NCBI RefSeq assembly: GCF_015706575.1
Contig: NW_024037056.1
Coordinates: 11,607,176-11,671,175, forward strand
DNA: 64,000 nt
Source: Patiria miniata
Taxonomy: Eukaryota; Echinodermata; Asteroidea; Valvatida; Asterinidae
Direction of reading: 5' to 3'
Shown here: positions 15,001 through 22,286 of the stretch, one piece after another
Position numbering within the stretch: position 1 is the first letter of the stretch
How the letters are laid out: the number at the start of each line of letters is the position of its first letter
Program-made: the position numbers and the translations under genes
The notes under the pieces: generated by a model
Told to the model about the DNA's origin: nothing
The model's input: the letters and a program-made list of their open reading frames with translations, nothing else
Database searches by the model: none

Positions 15001-15322
15001 GCGGTGGACCTTGCAACTTCCCTCCTTTCCCCGCCTTCGGCGAGACTGGCGAGGTCCCCGATTTGGTCCCGCCCCCTTTCTGGAAGCCGCCAAATCCGCC
15101 CCCAAAGGGCTCAAAGACGTCTCGAAACTCGTCTCGACACTCGTCCTCGTTGAGATTTGAGCAGCTCTGCGTCTGCCACAGCAGCTCCGGGTCGTCGCTA
15201 ATGTGCAGTGGTTGCAAAAACTCGCCGGTACCCCGCTCGGCCGCCACACACCCATCTGATAAGGCCCCATCGGAAGCCTGACTCTGCACACGCAGTTTTG
15301 TGAAGTATGCCATATTGGACAT
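86..15322 (-). CDS. DENND3: DENND3-like DENN-domain Rab exchange factor, 5' fourteen exons (3' end outside window)
   Basis: Exons, 5' to 3': 15322-14982, 13180-13069, 12044-11693, 10620-10496, 9336-9191, 8461-8353, 7512-7309, 6228-6088, 5682-5576, 4912-4754, 1946-1850, 1248-1136, 1033-903, 135-86. All introns are GT-AG and all junction phases agree, giving 729 codons. The uDENN region begins near residue 262 (SLPTLCFPSGEAYLLP) and includes YVPSCICAISSQPYF. The cDENN core spans about 396-545 (LPFLCFTTEDVLTIVTCIL, QQRLVFVSQDYALL, PFKWPFVYVPVV). The dDENN spans about 600-670 (FIACRAEDEREFY, FLQTHLFKTYKHDRLD). LPNCLLEVCVLVGLDPETG near residue 121 resembles the usual DENND3 N-terminus, so the 114 Gly/Pro/Ser-rich residues before it are an extension; ATG 13179 is an alternative start. 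Family knowledge: DENND3 activates Rab12 in endosome-autophagy traffic. The C-terminal WD40 part is not in view. Another DENN paralogue is possible but less likely. Confidence 0.82.
136..902. other. DENND3-like intron 13, nothing recognised
   Basis: The interval lies between the 50-nt exon at 86-135 and the exon at 903-1033. It is AT-rich and I saw no coding signature, inverted repeat or SINE head in it. Confidence 0.5.
1441..1489. repeat. short inverted repeat (21-bp arms, 7-bp loop)
   Basis: Arms 1441-1461 and 1469-1489 (TGCATCCACAAARCAGTAGTG type) differ at one position. The hairpin lies in a DENND3-like intron; it may be the core of a small MITE. Confidence 0.7.
1994..2522. mobile_element. 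TTAA-flanked MITE, family A copy 1
   Basis: The element is flanked by TTAA at 1990-1993 and 2523-2526. It begins AGGGAATGTACA after an A and ends TTTTCCCTT. Two sister copies lie at 14153-14667 and 52433-52954. All three share a palindromic centre around a GGCC or GGCT core. A TTAA target suggests a piggyBac-type mobiliser (inference). It has no coding capacity. Confidence 0.75.
2795..3210. mobile_element. TIR element, about 416 bp
   Basis: The ends TGTGACCCGTTCTGTC and GACAGAACAGGTCACA are inverted repeats that extend inward about 40 bp through a TCTGGGCA block. No clear target duplication was seen. It abuts the next MITE at 3211. Confidence 0.6.
3211..3467. mobile_element. 257-bp MITE, family B copy 1
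   Basis: Inverted ends ATGTGATGCGATCAAGCT and AGCTTGATCGCATCACAA, each followed inward by a GTCGTTTGTCG-like block. A second copy with the same internal sequence is at 8812-9068. Confidence 0.65.
3794..4276. repeat. two tandem copies of a roughly 230-250 bp unit
   Basis: Units at about 3794-4045 and 4050-4276 both begin GAGGTAACACACTGAGTATA and run in parallel to a GTGAAATAAAGT end. The first 60 bp of the unit reappear as the arms of the element at 11346-11678, so the unit probably derives from that family. Confidence 0.75.
4279..4686. mobile_element. piggyBac-like MITE, 408 bp
   Basis: TTAA target duplications lie at 4275-4278 and 4687-4690. The ends are CCCTAAC and GTTAGGG, which fits the TTAA/CCC end signature of piggyBac. 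The interior carries several GGAGGATTTTGCAGGA-type repeats. The TTAGGG match is not telomeric. Confidence 0.65.
5905..6053 (+). repeat. minisatellite, period about 11 bp
   Basis: Irregular repeats of GATGGACTTGT and its variants, in the DENND3-like intron between exons 5576-5682 and 6088-6228. Confidence 0.7.
6338..6445 (+). repeat. dispersed repeat, copy shared with P450 G2 intron 4
   Basis: About 108 bp starting TATGGGCTCTGTGCGCCAAC match, on the opposite strand, part of 32572-32712. A shorter copy starts near 2599. Function unknown. Confidence 0.65.
6507..6960 (+). mobile_element. tRNA-derived SINE with four tandem heads
   Basis: Four copies of a tRNA-like head, spaced about 115 bp, begin near 6507, 6624, 6739 and 6839. 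Each has an A-box-like GTGGTTAGG and a B-box-like GGTTCGAATCC (some diverged). A body with TTTACCCC and CACCCAGGAGTACAAATGGG follows; the same body type follows the SINE at 9763. It lies in a DENND3-like intron. Confidence 0.7.
7089..7283. mobile_element. hAT-type MITE, 195 bp
   Basis: Inverted ends GGAAAAAATGTTGCAACC extend for 29 bp. A perfect 8-bp TSD, CCGACAAA, lies at 7081-7088 and 7284-7291. An 8-bp duplication is typical of hAT transposition. Its right-hand TSD ends 17 nt inside the intron from the donor of the DENND3-like exon 7309-7512. A second, interrupted copy lies at 18097-19275. Confidence 0.85.
7618..7977. mobile_element. TIR element, about 360 bp
   Basis: Arms of about 60 bp (7618-7675 and 7917-7977) share AATTCGGGCGATTCAC and CAGTGCGCCACC in inverted orientation. 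No clear target duplication was seen. It lies wholly in the intron between exons 7512 and 8353. Confidence 0.6.
8525..8795. repeat. dispersed repeat, copy 1 of 2
   Basis: This segment matches 22800-23085 in the same orientation. Shared blocks include CAAGCGTTGACA, GGTTGCTATAATTC, CGGACGCTGA, GATCCTAGAAT and GCACCCTTCTTTAGATTTT. No TIR or tRNA head was recognised. Confidence 0.65.
8812..9068. mobile_element. 257-bp MITE, family B copy 2
   Basis: Same ends and interior as the copy at 3211-3467, including AGAGCACAATCTCAGC and GCTGATACCATCTTTAGTTC. It lies in the intron between exons 8461 and 9191. Confidence 0.65.
9387..9753. mobile_element. PIF/Harbinger-like MITE, family C copy 1
   Basis: TTA duplications lie at 9384-9386 and 9754-9756. 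The inverted ends read GGCC, an A-run, then TCCGGTTTCTGGTATG. Copies at 16610, 52014 and 55613 share the structure, two of them in the opposite orientation. A 3-bp TWA target is characteristic of PIF/Harbinger. Confidence 0.8.
9763..10118 (+). mobile_element. tRNA-derived SINE, apparently full length
   Basis: The head has an A box around 9779-9790 (TGGTTAAGGGC) and a B box at 9829-9839 (GGTTCGAGTCC). The body has CACCCAGGAGTAAATGGGTA, and the tail ends near a TATTATTATT run. The 5' third is tRNA-like but lacks a complete cloverleaf continuation, so I call it a SINE and not a tRNA gene. Confidence 0.78.
10255..10450 (+). mobile_element. SINE body fragment
   Basis: GGCAAGACACTTTACC and CACCCAGGAGTATAAACGGG match the body of the SINE at 9763-10118. 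The tRNA-like head is absent. It lies just outside the donor end of exon 10496-10620. Confidence 0.6.
10693..10945 (+). mobile_element. tRNA-derived SINE, second family
   Basis: The head contains GTTGGCGTAGCAGT and a B-box-like GGGTTCGATTCC at about 10748-10759. A body with a CCCGAATATTCTATTCTGGG block follows. It differs from the SINE at 9763. Confidence 0.6.
11346..11678. mobile_element. TIR element enclosing a tRNA-like segment
   Basis: The arms begin AAATTAGGTTTTGCCCTTCA on the left and end with its inverse on the right. Both contain GACGTTTAAACACTGTATAC. Between them, at about 11430-11500, a minus-strand tRNA-like stretch carries an A-box-like GAGTGGTAAGAC and a B-box-like GGGTCGAGTCCC. 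The right end lies 14 nt inside the intron from the DENND3-like donor at 11692. Confidence 0.65.
12045..13068. other. DENND3-like intron 2, nothing recognised
   Basis: AT-rich. The only local feature is a short GTGAAAACAAAC repeat near 12760. No transposon ends were seen. Confidence 0.5.
13660..13705. repeat. 46-bp perfect palindrome
   Basis: Two 23-bp arms around a central CATG, beginning AGTATTTAACATGCATAC. Every base pairs with its counterpart. It is intronic in the DENND3-like gene, and no target duplication was seen. Confidence 0.85.
13768..14008. mobile_element. MITE, 241 bp
   Basis: Inverted ends: GGGCCCAATTTCACGG on the left and AATGAAATTGGCAC on the right. Subterminal TGCTTAGCACAAAAAT and ATGGAGTTT blocks are also inverted. 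It is non-coding and lies in DENND3-like intron 1. Confidence 0.7.
14153..14667. mobile_element. TTAA-flanked MITE, family A copy 2
   Basis: TTAA at 14149-14152 and 14668-14671. The ends are AGGGAATATACA and TGTATATTCCCT. The centre at 14316-14343 is a perfect 28-bp palindrome with GATCGGCCGATC at its middle. Confidence 0.8.
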
Positions 15323-15828
15323 TGTACCCCTTTTTGCAGTTGTGCAACAGAAAAAAAAAATCTGGGGCGAGTTTCGACCTCCACGGAATCAACAAGAACT
15401 TCAGAAGTGCTTGCAAGTCATTGTGTTATGGGCTCCTGTCGACTGTCGTAAACAAACAAAAAAGATTTATTGACAGTTTAAGGTTCAATTGTTTATGTTC
15501 ACATAAACAAAATAAACATGGATTTCGAGGGGGAAAAGGGTTCCGTGGAAAGATGTCAGAATTGTTGATGACATTTAATGAGCCCCTATAAAAATGGACA
15601 AATATTTACACAACTTATTGGAATCTTTTTTATTCTGATATCAGTTCTGGAAAAACTGACACTGTTTCGGCTGAGGTGATTTTTTTTGTTCCCCAAAACA
15701 TTTCAAGACTTTGTTTACACGTGAAAAATGCAATTAGTTATTACAGAAATAGTAAACAAATTCTCTACCACTCACAACATTGAAAACAAGACTAATTCAT
15801 TCGTAAGCACCTTTTCAAGCTATTTATA

Positions 15829-16403
15829 ATATGTAGCACCAAAAATAATTATGACTGGTAAGTCAATTTAATAAACTACTTTTAGATGAAAAAAAAATTA
15901 CTTCAATTGCTCAGTCCATTCAAATTATATCACCACTTAAATGAAATGACCCTAAAATCTGTTTCGTCCAAAAATGCAATTTCAAGAATTGTCACTACAA
16001 TTGCCTTCACTACATCACCAGCGATAAAACCTCAGTTTAAAAGTTAAAAACATTCAACAAAGTCATTTTAAAGGCCCGTCTTTGAAAAAAAAACTGTAGA
16101 TTTGATCAATCCTATTGTTATAGCCGAAGCAGGCTTGTTGGTTAATAAAGATATTGTGTACTACACGTACAGTTGTTGAAACACGTATTCTGTTTCATTT
16201 TCTTTGTTGTTCCAAACAAAGAAAATGTGGAACACACAATAAATTGCTTTTGGGGAGGGGGGAAAGAAACTGATTTTCGATTAATTTCATTTAAATTATG
16301 GTGATATAATTTGGACCGATTGAGCAATTGAAGTGATTTTTTTTCATCTAAAAAGTACTTTAATAATTGGCTTACCAGTCATAATTATTTTTGGTGCTAC
16401 ATA
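15829..16403. mobile_element. long-TIR MITE, about 575 bp
   Basis: Arms of about 125 bp begin with ATATGTAGCACCAAAAATAA on both strands and share GACTGGTAAG and CACTTCAATTGCTCA-like blocks. It lies upstream of the DENND3-like start. No target duplication was recognised. Confidence 0.7.
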
Positions 16404-16609
16404 TTTGTTCCGCTTGTTTTTTACTCACCCTGTATAATGGGCTACGGAAGTTCTGCATTCAATACATACATATAAGACCTCCCCTCCGGAAACTGATGAC
16501 AGATACACTGAACATAAATCTGAAATCCGATCTGGATTGGATAAGGAACAAAAACAAAGTACTTCCTGAGGTCGGTGACCTTCATTTCCTGTACGGACAC
16601 ACCCCCTTA

Positions 16610-16987
16610 GGACACAAAAAAAAAGTCTCCGGTTTCTGGTATGCGCGCGCGTCGCCATAGCCATGCGCGTCGGCAAAATGAAAAAGTTTTTTTGTCAATA
16701 CAAGATGATGTTTCAAAACCGCCAAACTCACTAGTTTGACTGGAATTATGCTGCTGCACAATTTTAACGTGTTTTTAGAAGGGTTTATGATCGAGAATAA
16801 GATTTATGTGGCCTCTCTGGACTCCCATATATTTGCACTAAGTTTAGTCGGGCACCATTTGCAGTCATCAGCCGACATTTGAAGCCAAAAAAAAAAAAAA
16901 AACAGGTAAAAAAAAAAAAAAAGCCACGTCGCCGCACCCCTTTTGGGCAAGCTCCATACCAGAAACCGGAGACTTTTTTTTTTGGCC
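16610..16987. mobile_element. PIF/Harbinger-like MITE, family C copy 2
   Basis: TTA duplications at 16607-16609 and 16988-16990. Orientation is opposite to the copy at 9387. Its right end abuts another TIR element at 16991. Confidence 0.78.
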
Positions 16988-16990
16988 TTA

Positions 16991-17283
16991 GCGCTCTCTT
17001 TTTCACAGCTTTTATAAAAATACATCGCAAATATATCTACACATATTTAGAGAGTATAGTCAATTAGCTAAAATTCAACAACGGAAATTTATTGAGTTAT
17101 GGCCAATTCAAAATAAATCTGATTTTTCAATCGGTACTTATCTTCAATTGGCCATAACTCAATAACTATTTCACCAATTGGACAGATTTTTTTCCGTTGT
17201 TGAAAAGCTTATGGACTCCCCAAATATGTAAAGAAATTTGCGATGTATATTTTTAAAAACTGTGAAAAGAGGGCGCTTTAAGG
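16991..17283. mobile_element. foldback TIR element, about 293 bp
   Basis: Arms of about 120 bp occupy almost the whole element. The outer blocks are GCGCTCTCTTTTTCACAG and its inverted counterpart; ACATCGCAAAT, CAACAACGGAAA and TTGAGTTATGGCCAATT are inverted within. Confidence 0.65.
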
Positions 17284-18096
17284 GTTCTGTGGTGTGTTTT
17301 TTTTAGACACACTGTAGGTTAGAATTTCCCATTCATTCGGCAGAACATCTTGACTTCATCAAAACACTTCCCCCTCGGAAGAGACACGGAAGGAAGTATT
17401 CATTGTGAAAGTCTGCCATGACCTGGATAGCAGGGTTACTTTTAGGCAACAGGCAGAACCCTATTATCTGATTATATTTGAATTGAGATACTAACGGAAA
17501 TTTTCAATGATGTGTCACTTCATCATGATCATGTTCATAGTCACAAGATGGGACTCAGACCTGATGTAATTTCAGACTTCATTTCCCTTAAAAAACTTCA
17601 TCCAGAGTTCGATTTAAGTAAATAAACGACAATTCTTACTTTTTGGGACATAAAAATAGAGTTTCAAAAACAGCAAGGTTTGGACTCGATCTCGGGGCGT
17701 GCTTGCCAGGAGGGCACGCTATATAAACTACATTGTAGGCCAGTACACGTTCGCTCGACATGATGAGTTAGCAGTTTAATAATAGGCCTACCAATACCAT
17801 GCCTACCGTTACTTCAAGTAGACATGGTACTGGTAAATCGAAATACATAGAAGTTAAATAATCATTGACAATATTCTATGTACCGGTAGTTTACCCAATT
17901 TATGCATGTTTTATCTGTTTATGCATAAAAAAAAGGCTTTTGAGGCGAGACAAAATAAAGAATGCAGGCAGGGATGATCAACTGTGTTTTCTTTTCTTTT
18001 TTAATGGGAAAAAGTACACTTCGAAGTTCGAACCTGGAAATGTTTCTCAGACCCAGTCCAGATTCATGTCTTTTTGATCATGTTGATATTTCTGCA
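17284..18096. other. intergenic, nothing recognised
   Basis: No repeat ends, SINE head or coding similarity was seen between the foldback element and the hAT MITE. Confidence 0.4.
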
Positions 18097-18271
18097 GGAA
18101 AAAATGTTTCAACCAGACGCCCCTTTTTCTTCATAAATTTTATATCATCTCAATGAAGGTCAGTCACTGCAAAAATGATGATAAGAATTTTAAGAGTACG
18201 ACCATGAATTTGGGACTGAGAAACATTCCAATTTTGTTAGGAAATACTCAGAACATTTTCTTGACTCTCCA

Positions 18272-18592
18272 TGGCCCCATAAATGTGGGCTATTTACTGG
18301 ACTGCCTCCGTAAACATAGGCCACACATCCACATGTACAAAAACGTGTCGACTTTGCCAAATTTTGATTTTCACATTTAGGCTTACTTTGTAGGTTTTTT
18401 TTGCTTTAGAAGCATTCTCACCCTCTATATAGGCTAATCAGAAAGTGCTGCCTTTTTCAGATGTACTTTTTTTGTGAAATTTCCAGATACATTTGCACAC
18501 GTTTGCGTATCAAAATTTCAACATCAAATTTCACAAAAAATGAACATCTGAAAAAGGCAGCACTTTCTGAATAGGCCACATTTATGGGGCTA
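18272..18592. mobile_element. 9-bp-TSD TIR element, family D copy 1, nested in hAT MITE
   Basis: The ends TGGCCCCATAAATGTGG and CCACATTTATGGGGCTA are inverted repeats. The TSD GACTCTCCA lies at 18263-18271 and 18593-18601. A 9-bp duplication suggests a Mutator-like (MULE) mobiliser. Sister copies are at 27181-27744 and 57595-57902. Confidence 0.85.
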
Positions 18593-18620
18593 GACTCTCC
18601 ACAGACTTTGTATAGTCGTG

Positions 18621-19217
18621 TTCCCTAACGTGGCGCACTTCGAAGCTTACCCAAATTTCCTCGTGTAGTGTTGCCAAACCTCTTTGTTGATAAACCTCAA
18701 ATTCATGCAGTGAAATACTGGTACTTTTACCTTATTAATGCTTGCTGTTTAACCTCTGTGAACAATTTCGGTTTCATAAAATTTAAGCCGAAATTAAAAA
18801 ACGGTGGCGTCCGGAAATTGGGCACAATTTGGCGGAGTGTTCCCTAACGTGGCGCACTAAAATAAATCTCGGAAAATTCCAAATTAAGAATTTCTGTAAA
18901 CTCGATAAATTCTGATAAATCATTATTATCTCTACCTACATACCCAGCCAGATGTTTGTCACAAAATTATTTTCTTATTTTTCGGGGCATTTTCAAAGGG
19001 TTCACTTTGCACTTGAAAATAAAATCGGAAAATCACGCCAAAATAATTTTTTCTTTTAACTTTGTAGCGGGTAAATAAACTCGCGATTTATGAACGGGAG
19101 TGTTTATAACTTGATGAAATTTCACTTTCTGTGAAATTTCAGTTAAAACTTTTGCTCTAGCTAGGCGCTACAGGCGAAAAATCAAAGTGCGCCACGTTAG
19201 GGGCCGCGCCACGTTAG
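18621..19217. mobile_element. TIR element with repeated CCTAACGTGGCGC motif
   Basis: The motif CCCTAACGTGGCGCAC occurs near 18623 and 18842 and, inverted, twice near 19186-19217 (once as GCGCCACGTTAGGG). The element interrupts the hAT MITE. The motif inside at 18842 may mark a second nested end. No target duplication could be fixed. Confidence 0.6.
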
Positions 19218-19948
19218 GGTACATCAACAATACACAACCGCTGAAGTGGCGTCAGGTTGCAACAATTTTTTTTCCTTTTTGCAATGACCGTCCTTCACTG
19301 AGTGGCATCAACATGCACCATTTCTTCCAAACACTGTTTTCGTATGCGCACTAGCGAAGCAGACAAAAAGTATCGATTGCAGTTGCACAACAAGTCAAGT
19401 CAACAAAATGATCGACATGAGTAACGACCGTGATGATTGTCACATGACATCGGTCATTGTCGGTCTGGTCTGTCTGTAAACTTGGGCCTACCTACCATGC
19501 CTACCGCCTAGCTAGAAAGCAGTTTATTTTGTATTTCATAAGATGAAAATATATGACCTATAATGTAAGAATATAACCTATTTATCTGATGTAAATATTT
19601 ACTCACCTTTGCCCGTGAACTTCTCGGCAGCGCAGCCGTGTTGTATTTGCTCACGAGCGCTGCGCTAGCTGAGCAAAGATCACGCGTATCCGTATTGATG
19701 TTTATGTCCGGTGGTCCATGCGCGCGTGCGCGGATATCAGGTACCAGACCAAAACAAACAGCTGGCAGTCTAGACTTGTTTGCAGTCCCTCTTCAGGAGT
19801 TCTGGTTTATCTTTTGTTTTTGCGGGGTGTATTGTAATTTATTCCTCCATGGTTGCACCCCTGTATTAAAATTCCCATGCTAAACTGCCCATACTTCAAA
19901 ATTCTTTTAAAAATACTCAGAACTCTCACAGGTATTTAAGCTGCCCAC

Positions 19949-20088
19949 ATGGGCGTCGCCAGGATTTTTTCCAGGGGGGGGGGGGGGGCAAAGCAAAATA
20001 TTCCCCAAAATTCCTTAACTTTTTCATTATATTCTCAATTTATCATTTTTCCAAGCGTGAGCAGGGGAGCCTTTGCCCTACCCCCACA

Positions 20089-20135
<47 letters not shown>

Positions 20136-20150
20136 AGCACTCCCCCTATA
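19949..20150. mobile_element. partial hAT-type G-rich element with 45-bp poly-G tract
   Basis: The left end CATGGGCGTCGCCAGGATTT matches the TIR of the complete element at 44654-44935. An uninterrupted run of 45 G follows at 20089-20133. The opposite end was not found. Run length may be affected by assembly or sequencing error. Confidence 0.6.
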
Positions 20151-21285
20151 TTAGTATATTACGCATGCATATAGTGTACACTTGAATGGACTGGATTAAG
20201 TCTAATATATTCGGTAATCCTATACAATAGCACTGCCCGGCTACATTAAGTTGAACACTACCACAAGCACTTCATGATTAAACCATTGTACAAAAAAAAT
20301 GGATACACTGTTCAATGAGATTAATATTTATTTCAGTTAAATCACTTTCAGGCATACTGACTTTGCAGCGAATTTTATGAGTTGCAATTAAGACAACATA
20401 TAAAAAGTAAAGGCAGAGATAATTCTCACATCTTTCTCTTAAAATGCATCTGCTATCTTGGGGATTTTCTTTTTCAAATTTTAATTATTCACATTTTACA
20501 GTCACATTCAATGTAATGTTTAAATGCAATTTTTGAAAATGCACCTTTGTACCCCATTCATTTATTTATTCATCATTTATTTTTTTTTTTACCCAGGGTA
20601 TGCCAAAACAGTTTAAAACTGTTTCTATTGGGGCCCTGCATAAACTACAAATGACTACACACATATACATTACAAAGACAATACGGCACAATAAAATAAA
20701 ATATAAGCATATGGGACTACAGCATGATTGTAAAGCAACTATTATGAATATTGCACGTTTCGTTTTTAAACGACAACTCTAACAGACTTTCCTAAAGGCT
20801 TAAGGTGAAATAAGTGAACACGACAAATTTGGATATTTCTTGTGACATCAAAAAAATATATTTACGGGAGGGGCAAAAAACCTGCGAAAATCCTTTTGGG
20901 AGAAAACGGACAAATTCCCATCCGGCTTCATATTATTATGGCAACCAAGTTAACTTTATTTTCAATTTTTTTGGTAATTATAGTTTTGCTATAACTATAG
21001 GTATTTTGGGTGCCTTTTTGGTTTTTATGCTAATACTTATATTCATTATATCATTTCAGGCAAAATATTACATTATATTTCAGGCCTCAATATTATAGTT
21101 ATTTCAGAAAAACGGAAAATGTCCCATCCGGCTCCATATTGTTATGGCAACCAAGTTATCGTTCAAATAGCATTCAGGTCGATATTGGAGTCAATGAGGG
21201 CGCTCTTTACAAAGCCTTCAGTGGTGTACAACCCAAGGTTATTGAAACTTCACGACATTAATCTTTGATTTTTAGATTGAATTAA
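20150..21285. other. intergenic, one short direct repeat only
   Basis: Two direct repeats of about 45 bp, starting near 20913 and 21112 and sharing CCATCCGGCTYCATATTRTT, are the only structure noticed. The ORFs here are short and AT-rich and I do not support them as genes. Confidence 0.45.
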
Positions 21286-21785
21286 AAGGGGCACTAGGTC
21301 CTGAAATCCCCCAAAATTTCATGTTTTGGATTGTGTACTTAGCATCAAACATCTGGTGGAAAGGAAACCAACCTAATGTCCTACCGTTTCCGAGAAGACG
21401 AAAAAAACGCGGTTGTTTACATCAGACACGACGGAGTACTGATACGTTTTTCGTGTCGTTCTCAGTGTACGATATACACGTTGTGTGTCTCGGGAACAGC
21501 AGTGACCAATCACCAATGCAAAAAAATATAGGTTCTTCCACGTCCGCAAAATGCGAACACTTTACGAATGGCATCCAAACAGCTCGAATTTATGGGGTCG
21601 CAAAAGTGGACCCCGAAATTCATTTTCGCACGCATAATACAGGAATAACACAAACACGCCCAGTTTTTAAAGGATAGTTGTGTGGATGTTTATATCCTAG
21701 TTTTAAATGTTATTTCCGATTAACATCATCTCGTTCAACGCGCGTTTTGTAGCCCAATTGGGCTGTTCCAGGACCCAGTGTCCCT
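21286..21785. mobile_element. TTAA-flanked MITE, 500 bp
   Basis: TTAA at 21282-21285 and 21786-21789. The ends AAGGGGCACTAGGTCCTG and CAGGACCCAGTGTCCCT form an inverted repeat with a few mismatches. It is distinct in sequence from family A. Confidence 0.7.
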
Positions 21786-22286
21786 TTAAACCAAACTGCT
21801 GTACTATTTCTACTAATTAACGCACTCCCTGTGTCCTAAATGATGGCTTAATCTTTGGCATAATAGTCTGGTTCCCTGTCCCTCCATGTCCTTGGGACTT
21901 CAAAAATGGGGACAGGTAGCTAGCAGTAAATCCTAGCTTAAACATTAATTAGGATGCTTTCAAATAATGTATGCAAATAATATGCTGGACGTGCATAGTC
22001 GAATCCCGCCTCCTGCATTTACAAACGTAAAATCACAACGGTAATGTTGGCGCGCAACCACTTTCAAAACGGTAATAGGCCACACATGTGCAATTTCGTA
22101 GGTGATGAGCTTCGATTTTTGCATAGTTTTTTGGTATTGTGTTCAACCATCGTCCTTGCACAAAGCTGAATGTTGATTCAAAAATAAACAATCATGCTGC
22201 GCGCATGCTCAGATGTGATCCAATCAATGGCTTTCAATCGGAGCTAGCTACCGGTCCCCATATTTTTGTTAGGGGAGGGGGAGAGT

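Larger units (their letters stand above)
18097..19275. mobile_element. hAT-type MITE interrupted by two later insertions
   Basis: The outer ends match the MITE at 7089-7283. Near-identical 8-bp flanks, TTTCTGCA (18089-18096) and TTTTTGCA (19276-19283), look like its TSD. Comparison with the 7089 copy shows the host sequence resuming after the insertion at 18272-18592 and again after that at about 18621-19217. Confidence 0.75.

Noticed and set aside
19949-20185. ORF with poly-glycine tract
   Set aside because: The glycines are the 45-bp G-run of a transposon fragment.
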